From contig CM055097.1 in assembly GCA_029204225.1 (NCBI GenBank), forward strand, positions 32,830,802 through 32,894,801: 64,000 nt of DNA. Direction: 5' to 3'. This document shows, piece after piece, positions 45,927-56,910 of the stretch. The stretch comes from Diphasiastrum complanatum (taxonomy: Eukaryota > Streptophyta > Lycopodiopsida > Lycopodiales > Lycopodiaceae). A program made the position numbers and the translations under genes. Each line of letters starts with the position of its first letter. Position 1 is the stretch's first letter. Under the pieces are notes generated by a model. It ran no database searches. It was not told the DNA's origin and saw nothing but the letters and a program-made list of their open reading frames with translations.

Positions 45927-46955
45927 TGTTGGATTATTCTCCTAGTAATCTACTAATCGACATTTTAATCTTCATCCAATTTTTATCCAGACTTGCAGAT
46001 CTTCGTGTTTTTACACAATCTGCATAACTACTCAAAAATGGCTCACAGTGTCAGCATTTTTGGGATTTTTGTCTTTTGGGATTTTCTCTCACTTCGGCTT
46101 TCTCACAAAATGCCAAATGCCTCAAATGTTAGAGAAATGACGTTGGTGAAGACCACCACATTTTTCACATGACAGTTTACGTTCATTTTTGCAGAGTGAT
46201 AGTGCATGTTTAAATATGCAGACAGACTGTTAACGACCAAAGCCACCGACTTGCATTAATTCATCAAGCAAGTAATTTTTGAGGATTCCTAACTGGATGG
46301 ATGCCAACACATCACAACCAACTGGATGACAGACCTAGTTGCTTAGTATAAATAGCTGTTCATATTCCTACATCACAAGCATTGAAGCATGAAGATCAAT
46401 CATCAAGTATTGAATAGTTAGCATTCTCTCTCAAGCCTGCGAGCTTGAACACTCTTGAGCATTCTAGCTCAGTTCTTTAGAGTTGATTGGAGATTGCTAT
46501 TGCGCTTACTGCTTATCAGCATTGCACTTAATTTAGACTTTTAATTTAGTTGCTCAGAGATAGCTTAGAGTACACAACTTTGATCCGCAACTTGTTGTAC
46601 TCATTTACATCTGTTTCGTTTTCATACTGAATCAATACTATCTTTTTATTGCATTTAGCTTTGTCTCAGAATGTATGCATTTCTGTAATTCTTCGCGATT
46701 GATTATTTGTCCGATAATTCAATGCTTAATGTTTGGCTACGTAATCACTGTAGTACTAATGATCTCAAAGTTAGTTACTATAAAATCGAACATGATTCTA
46801 TCACTATTGTTTTGTTCAAATTGGTAGGCGTAGTCATGCATAGAGAAAGATAAAAATAGTTTATTCCAATATGCACGATAAGTTTTAATTCTTGTCGTTC
46901 AAATTCTTTTTATTTGATTCTATTCGACCTATCTTTTACAAACCTCTTTCCAACA
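45927..46955 (+). repeat. Copia 3' LTR, 1029 bp, inserted in element I
   Basis: The ends TGTTGGATTATT...CTTTCCAACA mirror each other (TGTTGG/CCAACA). A TATA-type AGTATAAATAGC lies near 46.35 kb. Immediately right of the LTR the integrase frame of copia I begins mid-motif (...RKKDDPSS), so this LTR marks an insertion or recombination junction. A segment near 46.71-46.83 kb (GCTTAATGTTTGGCTACGTA) is repeated in inverse orientation at 52.2-52.3 kb. Confidence 0.85.
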
Positions 46956-47600
46956 AGAACTAGGATCATCTTTCTTCCTAATTTCTAATGGTACATGAAC
47001 AAAGCACACACAACCAAAAATCCTAAGGTGATCTACCTTAGGCTTCTCTTTATACAACATCTCATAAGGTGTTTTTCCTCCTAGAGCAAGATTTGGAAGT
47101 CTATTACAAAGATCATTTTCACTAAAAATTGTTTCTCCCCAAAAAACTTTTGGAAGAGATGCCTCTATTTTAAGAGCTTTTGCACATTTACAAAGAGTTC
47201 TATTTTTTCTTTCAACCACTCCATTTTTTTGGAGGGAATAAGCACAAGTGAACTCTCTTCTAACTCCCTCTTGCTTACAATAATCATTAAATTTATTGGA
47301 GACATATTCTCCACCACCATCACATCTTGAAGCTTTTTCATAACAAGAGAATTGCTTTTCAACAAAAGCTTTGAATTTGAGAAATACATCAAATGCCATA
47401 GACTTGGAAGATAAGAGATACACCCAACAAAATCTTGTATAATCATCAATAAAAATGACAAAGCATGTAGCTCCTCATTTGCTCTTGGAAGATGCAAAAT
47501 GAACATCCGAGTGCACTAGCTCAAATGGAAGTTGAGACTTTATGTTGGATCTTGAAAAATCTATGGCATTCTTTATAGTGTCTTTTTTAGATTCAGAATT
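46956..47600 (-). pseudogene. Copia integrase fragment (element I)
   Basis: On the - strand: FELVHSDVHFASSKSK near 47.5 kb, then FVIFIDDYTRFCWVYLLSSK, CDGGGEYVSNKFNDYC near 47.3 kb (GGG where DNGG is usual), QKNGVVERKNRTLCKCAKAL near 47.2 kb, TPYEMLYKEKPKVDHLRIFG near 47.05 kb and EIRKKDDPSS at the LTR junction. RT and RNase H are cut off on the left; Gag and protease are deleted on the right. Confidence 0.88.
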
Positions 47601-48056
47601 CCTGTAATGAGGACTTAACGTCATAGCTAGATATCACCTAGTCAAGATTGACAAGCTAGAGCATGAGTTTTTTTAATCAAACAAGCTATATGTGAGTCAA
47701 ATTTGATGTGTCCAACCTACAGTGATTCAAATAGCTATAACTTTCACAAGACACATCCAACTAAGTGAAACAAATTGCAACACAAACTAGATTTTACTAG
47801 CTTTCTAGCAAGCTATCATACACCAATTTTGGATCAACCTTAGAGATACACCATCAAATCAAAGTAGACTGATCTCACATGTGTCTGAGCATTGAATTCA
47901 ATACAGTACACATCATGTATCTAATCAAGGTGATTTAGATCCCTCTTGATCCAAAAATCTCTATGATAGCGATCGGGATGCAACTAGACCCTCCAAAACT
48001 AGATTTCAAACCAAAAATCTCATCACACTTGATAGATGCAAACCAATCTTAGGTAG
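47601..48056 (-). other. Leader of copia element I with Gag deleted
   Basis: No readable frame lies between the integrase fragment and the primer site. A deletion of gag and protease is inferred from the order of parts. Confidence 0.55.
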
Positions 48057-48068
48057 GCTCTGATACCA
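48057..48068 (-). promoter_or_regulatory. Primer binding site (initiator tRNA-Met type) of element I
   Basis: GCTCTGATACCA on the + strand (TGGTATCAGAGC on the element strand), directly beside the LTR end. Confidence 0.93.
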
Positions 48069-48735
48069 TGTGTACTTTTCACACATGTGAGGACATCTCA
48101 AACAATGTGAATGATCTCCTAAAATGTGTGATTGCACACAGATCTACCTTGCATGAGATACAAGCATAGTAGCTCAAAAATCTAAGGCAAGGGCACTCTA
48201 CACATGCATCTATCACAAACCATTCATCAAACATAATGAGAGACAACTTTGGATGAAAAAATCTAATTATAAAATTGCCTTGCCCTTGGGTAGAGAGAGA
48301 ATTCTACATAGAGCTCTCGGGTACAGAGAGAATGTCAAAATCTAAGTGTTGGAGCTTGCTACATCAAGATCAATTTTCAAAAAACTAAGTATGGACTCGC
48401 CCTCACTCACACTCGTAGTAGCTAGAGATCCAAGAGCATGGAAATGAAAAAAAATGATTGGACCTCTAAAACATATCCTCTTACTATGATTGGACCTCCT
48501 ACATGCCACCTCTTACAATGATCGGACCACCTCACAACATGATTGGCCCAAATTGACAAATGAGATCAGGAGGTGCTATGTCACTAATCCTTTAGCATCA
48601 AGCCAAGTGACTAGCCTACACTACCATGAGCTAATCCACTTCTAAAATTGGCCTAATCACTTATTTACAAGTGTAATGAGTGGTTTTGAAAGAGGCCCCC
48701 CAAACCTCAAGATAGATGGCTTTTACAATTTCACA
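48069..48735 (-). repeat. 5' LTR of copia element I
   Basis: Fixed on the left by the primer site (TGTGTACTTTTCAC) and on the right by ACAATTTCACA, which matches the terminal region of the H LTR (28444). 667 bp. It shares phrases with the H LTR such as GATTAGGCCAA and repeated GGTCCAATCA-type blocks. An E-box-type TTCACACATGTGA lies at 48078-48090. Confidence 0.82.
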
Positions 48736-51120
48736 TGAATGGTATGGATTTTCCCAAGGTTAATAGTAATTGAACTCACATGATATCTCATGGAGTCCAA
48801 TGGGTCAAAACGAAACGGATCTACTCTAACACCTATTGTTATCAATGAACCATATTTGTTGTGTAGTTTTGGAATAATGATGATAGCTTCATGCTTATGA
48901 TTAGTTACACTTGAAATTTTATACGCTGCATATACCCTAAAACTGATCAGAATGGTTGATGCTCTAATACGGTTTTGTACTTAGGGTAGAGTGTATTGCT
49001 AGTAAATAAACATGATCAACTTCTCTTTTGGAGGTGAAAAAAGATCTTTTATTTCTTTTGTAGAAGTGCCTACATTCATGGTAATGAATTGTCCTTGATA
49101 TTCATTTGGCCAAAATCTAGTTCATTTGTTAGTGTTGATTCCATTCAATCTGATCATCGACTCATTTTAACAATGCTTCACATACATTTTTTATAATTTA
49201 TTGCATTGTGACCTAAGGTTCTCAACTAATAAAATTCTAAAACTATATCAATGCTACTTTATTCCATGACATACACGTTCAAGTTAGAAATGGTTCTACA
49301 TTATGGAAGAATTTATGGCGTGGAAAGATGCTACACTAGCTTCCATATCTTCTATAACCCCTTAATTGTATGTATCATTCTAGTTCATGAAACTATGGAA
49401 ACTATCATTATCTCCTAATGCCTATAATACTCAACATAAATTATGCCTTTCAATCTTAGTGGATGGTGACACTTAAAATCATTTAAGTCTTATTCTAATA
49501 GTTGCATCAATTCTGAAAGGCCATCAGGATCAAGAGAAAGACTATCTCAATCTTCTCTTGATTTTTATGTAGACTTCTTCTTCTTGTTGCTCTTCTTGCA
49601 TTTGAATCTATAATCTATAATTTGTATTCATACCATTCTTCCAATTGCATTACATTATTTAAATTCTTGGGTCTTTCAACAACAACATTTGAGTGTATGT
49701 TAGAGTTACGAGTCCAAGAATTCTTCTAGTTTGGTCATCAATGGATTGTATAGCTAATGTTAAAATCTACGGTTGTGTCATAAGCTCTCTGAAAAATTCG
49801 TCCTCATATAAGTCATAAAGTAGGTAACTTGATAAAAAAAACAATACAACACTAAGTTTTATGTCATTGTAGCAAGCATTCTAAGCTTTCAAATGTATAG
49901 GTTCAAAGCCCTTTACCAAGTGTGAGCATAACCCTCTAGATGGACTGCAACAAATTGACTATGACAGCCTTTTCTAGGATATAGCTTAAATTATTATTTT
50001 TTAAAATGGTCACAAACTACACATTGAGGCAAACACTTAAATTTTCTTACTTCATCATCACACTTTGAGAAGTATTTTCAAAAAAAAAAATCTTTATTTT
50101 AGATATTTTATTGTCTTCCTTTTGTGTCATGCATGAAGGATTTTTACGGATGCATTTCTAGGTAAATATGATTAAAAAATGTTGTAAGCAAATGCCAAGA
50201 GTAGGCAAAAACGAGGAATCAAGAATTAAGCATGTATAGATGAATTAAATCTAAATCTCAGTTATGTGGATGTCTTGGCATTTACTTTTGTATACATTAT
50301 GACAAATCTTTTGAGAAAGTCAACCATTGCTATTTCAAGAAAATGTCTTGGATTGACTACAAGATCTTCAACATGAATGCATAGTACAAAGATTGTCAAG
50401 ATATTTTTGGCATCATTGGATGAAAATTTAGATGATGCTCTACCACTCGACTCAAATGAGAATGATGGCTCTTCCAAATCATCTAACAAAATTAAGAATT
50501 TTGAAGATTTTTTAGTGCAAAGTTGCCATAATTCGTGAAGATGAGTCAAAATTATCTTCTTTGTTGATATCCTATAACGTTTTGTATGATTAGGCTAATT
50601 CCATTTCTTGTCTAAAAATTCTAAAACTTCATGGATATGCCAAAGTTTTGTGGAATCAACTCATTTGTCTCCTCTTCCTAATTTGGTGTTCTTCAAATTC
50701 GGTAACCTTGTAAAATATGTCATGTTGTTTGGTTTCAAGTAAGAGTTTTTTTTTTTTTTCTTTTTAATGTTGCTTTTTGGTGAAAATTGGTTTGACAAAA
50801 ATGTTGCACACCGCCTTGAGAATGAGCCCAATCTTTAAGAAATTGTTTTTTTTTTTCTTGTTTTCTAGGTTTTTGTTCCTCTTTCAAAAAATTCCATTTT
50901 TATACATCGGTGTTTTAAGGAGTTTGTAACTAGGTTTGCCATGTCTTCATGCTTGAAATTTGTTAGATGTTGACAATTGAATAATGACGAGAGTATTTGG
51001 ATTACATTGAGCAATGACCAACTAAAGAGATTTTTTACATCATAAAAATCTAAAACTACCACAAGGCCAAGACATGAGTTTTTCATGCCTAATCAATGTT
51101 CATTGACACTATGCCAATGC
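48736..51120. other. No gene recognised
   Basis: AT-rich, with short frames only. A - strand frame at 50262-50549 with SSGRASSKF shows no known domain. Poly-T runs lie near 50.75 and 50.85 kb. Confidence 0.5.
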
Positions 51121-51147
51121 GAAGACTGTAGCGCGACGTTTTAAGAA

Positions 51148-51890
51148 AAACATTTTTACGTGTTTTGGCTATCCAATAGAGCTTGTTACTGTTAGAGGCA
51201 CACACTTCTTAAATGAAGTGATAGATAATCTGCTACGCCATTATCTTGTAATACACCGCAAAAGTACTCCGTACTATCCCAGATATAATGGCCAAGCAGA
51301 ATTCACAAACAAGACTATTTGTAAGATTCTAACCAAGATAGTTGAAACTAGTTTATCAGATTCGGAAACCAAACTGTTCTCTGTTGTCTGGGCGTATCGC
51401 ACAACTCCCAAGAAGGCCACTGGATGGGTTACTCCCTTCCATCTCGTATATGGTCAAGAGGCAGTAATGCCTGTTGAGTTCCTAGTTTCTTCCTTGCGAG
51501 TCATGCAAGCTTTCTTCACAAATCTCTGTGAGGATGTTGCAATTGAACAACAAGTTAAAAACAGGCTATTTACGTTAGCCCAATTGTGTGAGACTTGACT
51601 CATATCGTCTCATGCACAAATTAGTTACCAAACGTTGTCAAAAATCTTGGCATGATTGTCACCTGCACAATAAAGACTTACACTTAGGTGATCAGGTGTT
51701 TCTTTACACATCTAAGAAGCAGCCATAAAAATTAAAATTCAGAAGTGAAGGACCATATGTCATAGATAAAATCTTTTCTAATGGAGCAGTCCAATTGGAA
51801 ACACTTGACGGAGGACTCCTAGACACTGTCGTAAATGGCGGTCGTCTACGACGCTACTACAAAGAGTTGTTTTTTGTTGACCCAATATAA
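51148..51890 (+). pseudogene. Gypsy integrase C-terminal half
   Basis: Reads YPIELVTVRGTHFLNEVI, then STPYYPRYNGQAEFTNKTIC (the Glu of the DDE triad), VWAYRTTPKKATGWVTPFHL and YGQEAVMPVEFL. Near 51.73-51.88 kb the GPF/Y-type module follows: FRSEGPYVIDKIFSNGAVQL, ending VNGGRLRRYYKELF. The second catalytic Asp (normally S/T-D-RGTHF) is Val. A frameshift or stop falls near 51.6 kb. It could be the displaced 3' part of gypsy D, on the same strand and of similar style, but that is inference. Confidence 0.88.
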
Positions 51891-51980
51891 CTCCATCACT
51901 ATTGTAAATATTTATGCTCAATTTTTACTGATTGTTTTAATTTAATTTTCTAATTTAATTTTTAATTCAAGAATTTTTGG

Positions 51981-52046
51981 AATCTCGACCAAATCATTCC
52001 GTTACAATCTCGACCGAGTCGGACACTTCAAAAATCTCGACCGAGG
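51981..52046. repeat. Three copies of AATCTCGACC(GA)
   Basis: Copies at 51981, 52006 and 52033, 25-27 bp apart. A very short tandem array, probably part of a retroelement 3' region. Confidence 0.7.
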
Positions 52047-52224
52047 TAGATTTGATAATCCTATCATTATCCTCCTTATTGAAATTGGTGTTGGATTGAA
52101 AGAGGGTGTGAGAGTGTGAGAAACTAAAATAGCTCAAAAAGAAATGAACATGAAAAGAAGCAAACTCGAAACTCAAATGAGAAATGAACTCAAACGGAAA
52201 GTGTCCATGCACAGCAGAATGAGC

Positions 52225-52690
52225 TATATTACTCTTTCCCTAAGCATGACTACGCCTATAAAAAATGAATAGAACGTTAGTGATAGAAATCACGGTCGAT
52301 CTGATTACGTAGCCAAACATTAAGCAACAAAACATCGGAAGAATAATTTGTCATGAACAGCTAGACAAATTATTAGTCGCAAATGATTCGCGCAGAGCTA
52401 GACTGAGCTCGACTGATAATCAGTCACAAAAGACAAGACTAAATATTAGTCGCCAACAGCTAGACTAATAATAATTCGCTAAGAACATATTATCAGATTG
52501 AGCAATAAGAGAGTCAAACAAAATGTAAAAAAGCATAGCAATATTGACACAAATCTGAACGCAGAACAAAACAGAGCTGTTATCAGATTAAGTATAGCAA
52601 AATATATATGTCAATAATGTTGTGGAGCACAAGACAGTAGCGGACGAAATCGCGTGCTCTACAAAGCTAATTCAATCTATAAAAGGAATG
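52225..52690 (-). repeat. LTR fragment related to the 45.93-46.96 kb LTR
   Basis: The stretch TACGTAGCCAAACATTAAGC near 52.31 kb is the reverse complement of the 46.72 kb LTR segment; the similarity spans more than 100 bp with divergence. Within it, four units around AGCTAGAC...TTAGTCGC start at 52357, 52394, 52430 and 52456. Confidence 0.65.
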
Positions 52691-54565
52691 AACTTCAGGC
52701 TAGATCATGTAGATGTCTTCTTGTATAACTCCATTTAGATAAGTTGTTTGTACATCAAGTTGATGTACTTCGAGTTGGCAGCTGCAGCATAAGACAAGAG
52801 TGTTCGGATCGACGAATGTTTGACTACTGGACTGAAAGTCTCGCTATAGTCGACGTTGGAGATCTAAGTGAATCCTTGTGCTACCAGTCTTGCCTTCCTT
52901 CGATCAATTGCTCCATTGGCATTGTATTTAATCTTAAAGATCCATTTGCAATCAATGATATTGCAGCCAATAGGAGCTTCGACTAGTGACCACGTCTGGT
53001 TCTTGATCAGAGAGGAATACTCTCTGTCCATAGCTTCTCTCCAAAGATCAGAGTCTGGTTGGCTGAGTGCCTCTTCAACTATCGTCGGTTCCTGTATATG
53101 GAGACATGCAGACTCAGGAGTATACCTTGTGGGTTGTGTGCGCACTCGGCATGATCTTCTAGAAGGATTTGATTGATGAACCACTCTTGGGACTTGTTGC
53201 TGGGTAGCAGCAATGTCTTCGTCTAATTCGCTGTCAAAAAGTGGGTCGACAATGGACATGTCTGAGACAGAAGCTCGGATAGTCGTGTCAATGGCAGGTG
53301 ATGAAAGTTCTTCTGGAGCAATATCTTTGCCTTTGATGACGATGAACTGATCCTCGATAGATTTGCTGAGTATCAGGATCATACAGCTTGTATGTATTAT
53401 CAGATGAAGTATATCCAATCAGGATGGTCTTGAGACCTTGGAAGTCCAATTTCTTCCTCGTGTCTTTTGGGATATGCACATCATTTGCAAAACTCAATCT
53501 CACAGTACCTTCACCTTTAATATTGTCGTCAAGGTGAACATATTTTTTTGATATTGTAAGGTGTATAAGACTCGAAACAGCCAATGAGGTTGGTCATGTG
53601 CTGAGTGGCTCCAGAATCCAAGAACCAAGAATTGTCGCCATATGCTCCTTGGTGGCTGGCCATGAAGGCATCATGATCCGCTTCTTGAATAGGCTGTGGA
53701 GCTTCAATAGCTGTATTTGCCACTTGATTCGACTTTCCCTTGTTGTTGTTCTTTGCTTGCAGTATCCGGCTGTCTTGAATTTCGTGATTGTTTCGCTTGC
53801 AGTATCTATAGAACAGCTTCTTCTTCACTTGCGGATTTGACTGTTATTTGTGTTGTGCTGGTTTCTGGACTGGCATTGATTGCTTTGGGTCTTCCTTCTT
53901 CTTCTTCTTAGTCATGCTCTTGTTGGTGTATAAAGCGTGAGAATCAGCTGAGGAACTTGAGGCTTCGTTCCTCCGCGTGTCTTCTTGCAACAACATAGTA
54001 ATGACTCTCTAAAGAATCAGTTCTAGATATGTCGTGAAGATCATCACCCAGTTGTTGTATGAGCTTGGCAAGCTTGTAAGCAGTTGCATCACTGCGTCTT
54101 GATCGTCTATTACAAATCCGACAGGTTCTTGACTTGATTGATGTGATTATGTAGGGAATCACCATTTGTCATCTTGAGAGAATAAAATTTCTTCCTGAGA
54201 TGTAGCTTGGAAGCTATATCTTGCACTTCGTATAGTGTGCTCAAGATGTCCCAGACTTCTTTCGATGTCTGGGCCTCGGATACATGGCCGATCTAGGTAT
54301 CCGTAATGTTGAGGATGATTAGCACGAAAGCCTTTCCATCCTTCAGCTTCCATTTGGCGATTGTTGCATCGTCTGCTTCGGATTTCTCTTCTACACCTGT
54401 AACAACGTCATACAATTCTTTAGCCATTAGTACAGTTTTCATCTTAAATTTCCACAGATGGTAACTGGCTCCATCAAGCTTGTCCATGATAGGACTGGCT
54501 TTCCCTTGGGAATCCATGCGGAAGATTAGTCTAAGTGATAGGAAAAAGGCATTTACTTCGTCTAT
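52691..54565 (-). pseudogene. Decayed Ty1/copia (element G) with integrase deleted
   Basis: From right to left: Gag start MDSQGKASPIMDKLDGASYH near 54.5 kb; knuckle LFYRYCKRNNHEIQDSRIL near 53.8 kb with the first Cys changed to Tyr; protease SWFLDSGATQHMTNLIGCFE near 53.6 kb. The frame then passes from GEGTVRLSF directly to DTRKKLDFQGLKTILIGYTS, so the whole integrase core is missing. The linker and start of RT follow (IIDCKWIFKIKYNANGAIDR near 52.9 kb, TTYLNGVIQEDIYM near 52.7 kb), cut off at about 52.69 kb by the LTR fragment. It is of the same family as element E. It could not move on its own. Confidence 0.9.
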
Positions 54566-54599
54566 CTCTGATAAGTTTCTGATGCTATTATTTTCACAC

Positions 54600-55025
54600 A
54601 CTTTGTTATCTCACATCTTGTCATATATATATACACAATTTTACAGGTGTGCAGATGAAGAAAGTACAAAGTAGATGTGCTGTCTGTAGGAGATCGTGGG
54701 TGGCTGCTGTCGTTGTCAAATCTATTAGCACAGTTGCATGGGATGAGCATGAGAATGTCGTGACGTCAGCCTTTGTTGAAATGAATGTTGGTGAAGATGC
54801 GAAAAATGTGACACTCTCACAAATGCCTTAGGATTTGATTTATAGGGTGCCTTCGCTTTTCCTAGGGCACCTTCGGCATTTTGTAAGGCAGTGCCGTCTT
54901 TTTTGCCTGTCACAAATCACGTGTAAAAACACAGTGTCGTGTTTTTCACCTTTTTTGAAAGTAGAAATTTACTTGTATTTATGCAGACAGTCGAGTTTTT
55001 TGCTTGTCTTATTTTACATGTAAAT
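54600..55025 (-). repeat. Probable 5' LTR of element G
   Basis: Lies upstream of the Gag start. It shares wording with the 45.93 kb LTR (for example GTGTTTTTACAC and short CTCACAAA-TGCC blocks). The element strand has CTATAAATC near 54.84 kb. Borders are approximate and no primer site was recognised. Confidence 0.5.
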
Positions 55026-55187
55026 ATAGTCTCAAAAAAGAAACATTGTAGTTCAAGACCAACATTCTGATTTCATATTAAGTAGAGTATCAAGTTCACT
55101 TATAACTAATATCACAAACCCCTTCTATATTCGTTGAAAAATTCGTACAAAAAAGTTCAATAAGTTTCACTTTATGTTGTACAAAAT

Positions 55188-55425
55188 CATATCCCAAAAA
55201 TTTAATAAGAATAGAAATCTCAAAGACAAATGCATAAACTACATATCTTAGAAAAAAGTGTCTATACTAATGTACCTATACAAATTCTTACTAATGTACG
55301 TATACAAATCATGTCCCAAAAACTCAATAAGAATAGAAATCTCAAAGACAAAAATGCATGAACTACATATCTTAGAAAAAAAGCGTGTATACTAATGTAC
55401 CTATAAGAATTTTTTTTTTTAATAT
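55188..55425 (+). repeat. Tandem duplication, about 122-bp unit x 2
   Basis: The unit CATATCCCAAAAA... (55188) recurs as CATGTCCCAAAAA... (55310). Both contain AATAAGAATAGAAATCTCAA and ACTACATATCTTAGAAAAAA. A short inner duplication, ACTAATGTACNTATACAAAT, occurs near 55.27-55.31 kb. Confidence 0.9.
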
Positions 55426-55532
55426 CTCACAATCACTTTTCTTGACAAAATGCACAAAATCTAAGCCAATTCACAATCTTAAAACATGTGCCAAATATGC
55501 ACTGATATTTTTTTTATGGAAAATATATATAG

Positions 55533-56230
55533 GAACAACTTTCTTAGCACCAAATCCATGAACAGGCTATCACGAACAAGGGCTAGCTCCCCATATTTGG
55601 CAAGATGGTCAAGTGCGAAACTGCCACCACTTTTCTTGGTCTTTATTGCTTGCCTTGGCCCCTAGTTCCTCTACCTCCATTAACTGGCATCCAATGACTT
55701 GGCATCACACAAGCTTCACAAATTGTGGAAATATGAGATTTCTGGAAATTTACTCCAAGAACTAGATCTTTTCTTTGCAACTCTGTATGGATTTTCTACA
55801 ATCACTTCCTAATTAGTGTGTCCATGACAAGAACAATCATATATATCCCTTATCAAATGTGGAGCACACACAAGAAGGGCATAAGAACAACTTTCTTAGC
55901 ACCAAATCCATGAACAGGCTATCACAAACAAGGGCTAGCTCCCCATATTTGGCAAGATGGTCAAGTGCGAAACTGCCACCACCTTTCTTGGCCTTTATTG
56001 CTTGCCTTGGCCCCTAGTTCCTCTACCTCCATTAACTGGCATCCAATGACATGACATCACACAAACTTGTTGCAACTCTGTATGGATTTTCTACAATCAC
56101 TTCCTAATTAGTGTGTGGGCCCCTGACCTTTCATATTTATGATTCAAGTAGCCTATTTAACAAAAACATAAGGTCCATGACAAGAACAATCATATATATC
56201 CCTTATCGGAGCACACACAAGAAGGGCATA
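55533..56230 (+). repeat. Tandem duplication, about 350-bp unit x 2
   Basis: Unit 1 from 55533 and unit 2 from 55885 both run from GAACAACTTTCTTAGCACC to CAAGAAGGGCATA. Unit 1 has an extra ~60 bp block near 55.71-55.78 kb; unit 2 has an extra ~60 bp block near 56.12-56.17 kb. Elsewhere they are nearly identical. Confidence 0.93.
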
Positions 56231-56712
56231 GCTTCACTCACATCATAGCTTCATTCTATCATACTTGATTTATCGCATCTTTGCAAATCTTTTCCGCCAT
56301 TTGCGAGGATCATTCACTTTCCATTTACTATTGAACCAGGTGAAAGTGATGTTAGGTTCTCTCAAAGCTTCGAAGACTTCTAATGTTGGAAAACTTCTCT
56401 TCTATAACCCATTTATTTTGTCTCATCTTTAGAGGCATGGAGCTCACCTTTGTTGGAGTAATAAGCTAAATGGCCAAAAGACTCATTAGGTTAGCTCTCA
56501 ATCCAACCCCATCCATTTCAAGAATATAATATATGTCTTTCCCATCATAGTGAGCCCCTTCCTAGACAATACTCTACAAAGATTCTTCCCAACCTTCTCC
56601 CAAGGTTTTCAGTTAAGGGTGATAATTTTGCAAGACCAAAGAAGCTCTCTCAAACCGATTTAATTTCCTCCAATCACTTGAGGGGATCACTCAAAAGGGA
56701 TGCTAAGTAGGC
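56231..56712. other. No gene recognised
   Basis: Nothing named on either strand; it lies between two sets of tandem repeats. Confidence 0.5.
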
Positions 56713-56910
56713 TGTTGGTGAGGAGTTTCAAGAAATAGGGTCCTTACAAAGAAAGGTTGCAATTTGTGAAGAGGGCATTTTGAATGGTGAGGGAGGTGCC
56801 CTTTCAAAAAATGTTGGTGAGGAGTTTCAAGAAATAGGGTCCTTACAAAGAAAGGTTGCAATTTGTGAAGAGAGCATTTTGAATGGTGAGGGAGGTGCCC
56901 TTTCAAAAAA
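56713..56910. repeat. Tandem repeat, 99-bp unit x 2
   Basis: The unit beginning TGTTGGTGAGGAGTTTCAAG at 56713 repeats at 56812 with one or two changes. The period is a multiple of three, so the - strand frame shows a 33-residue repeat (HFLKGHLPHHSKC...). No known protein was recognised. Confidence 0.9.
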
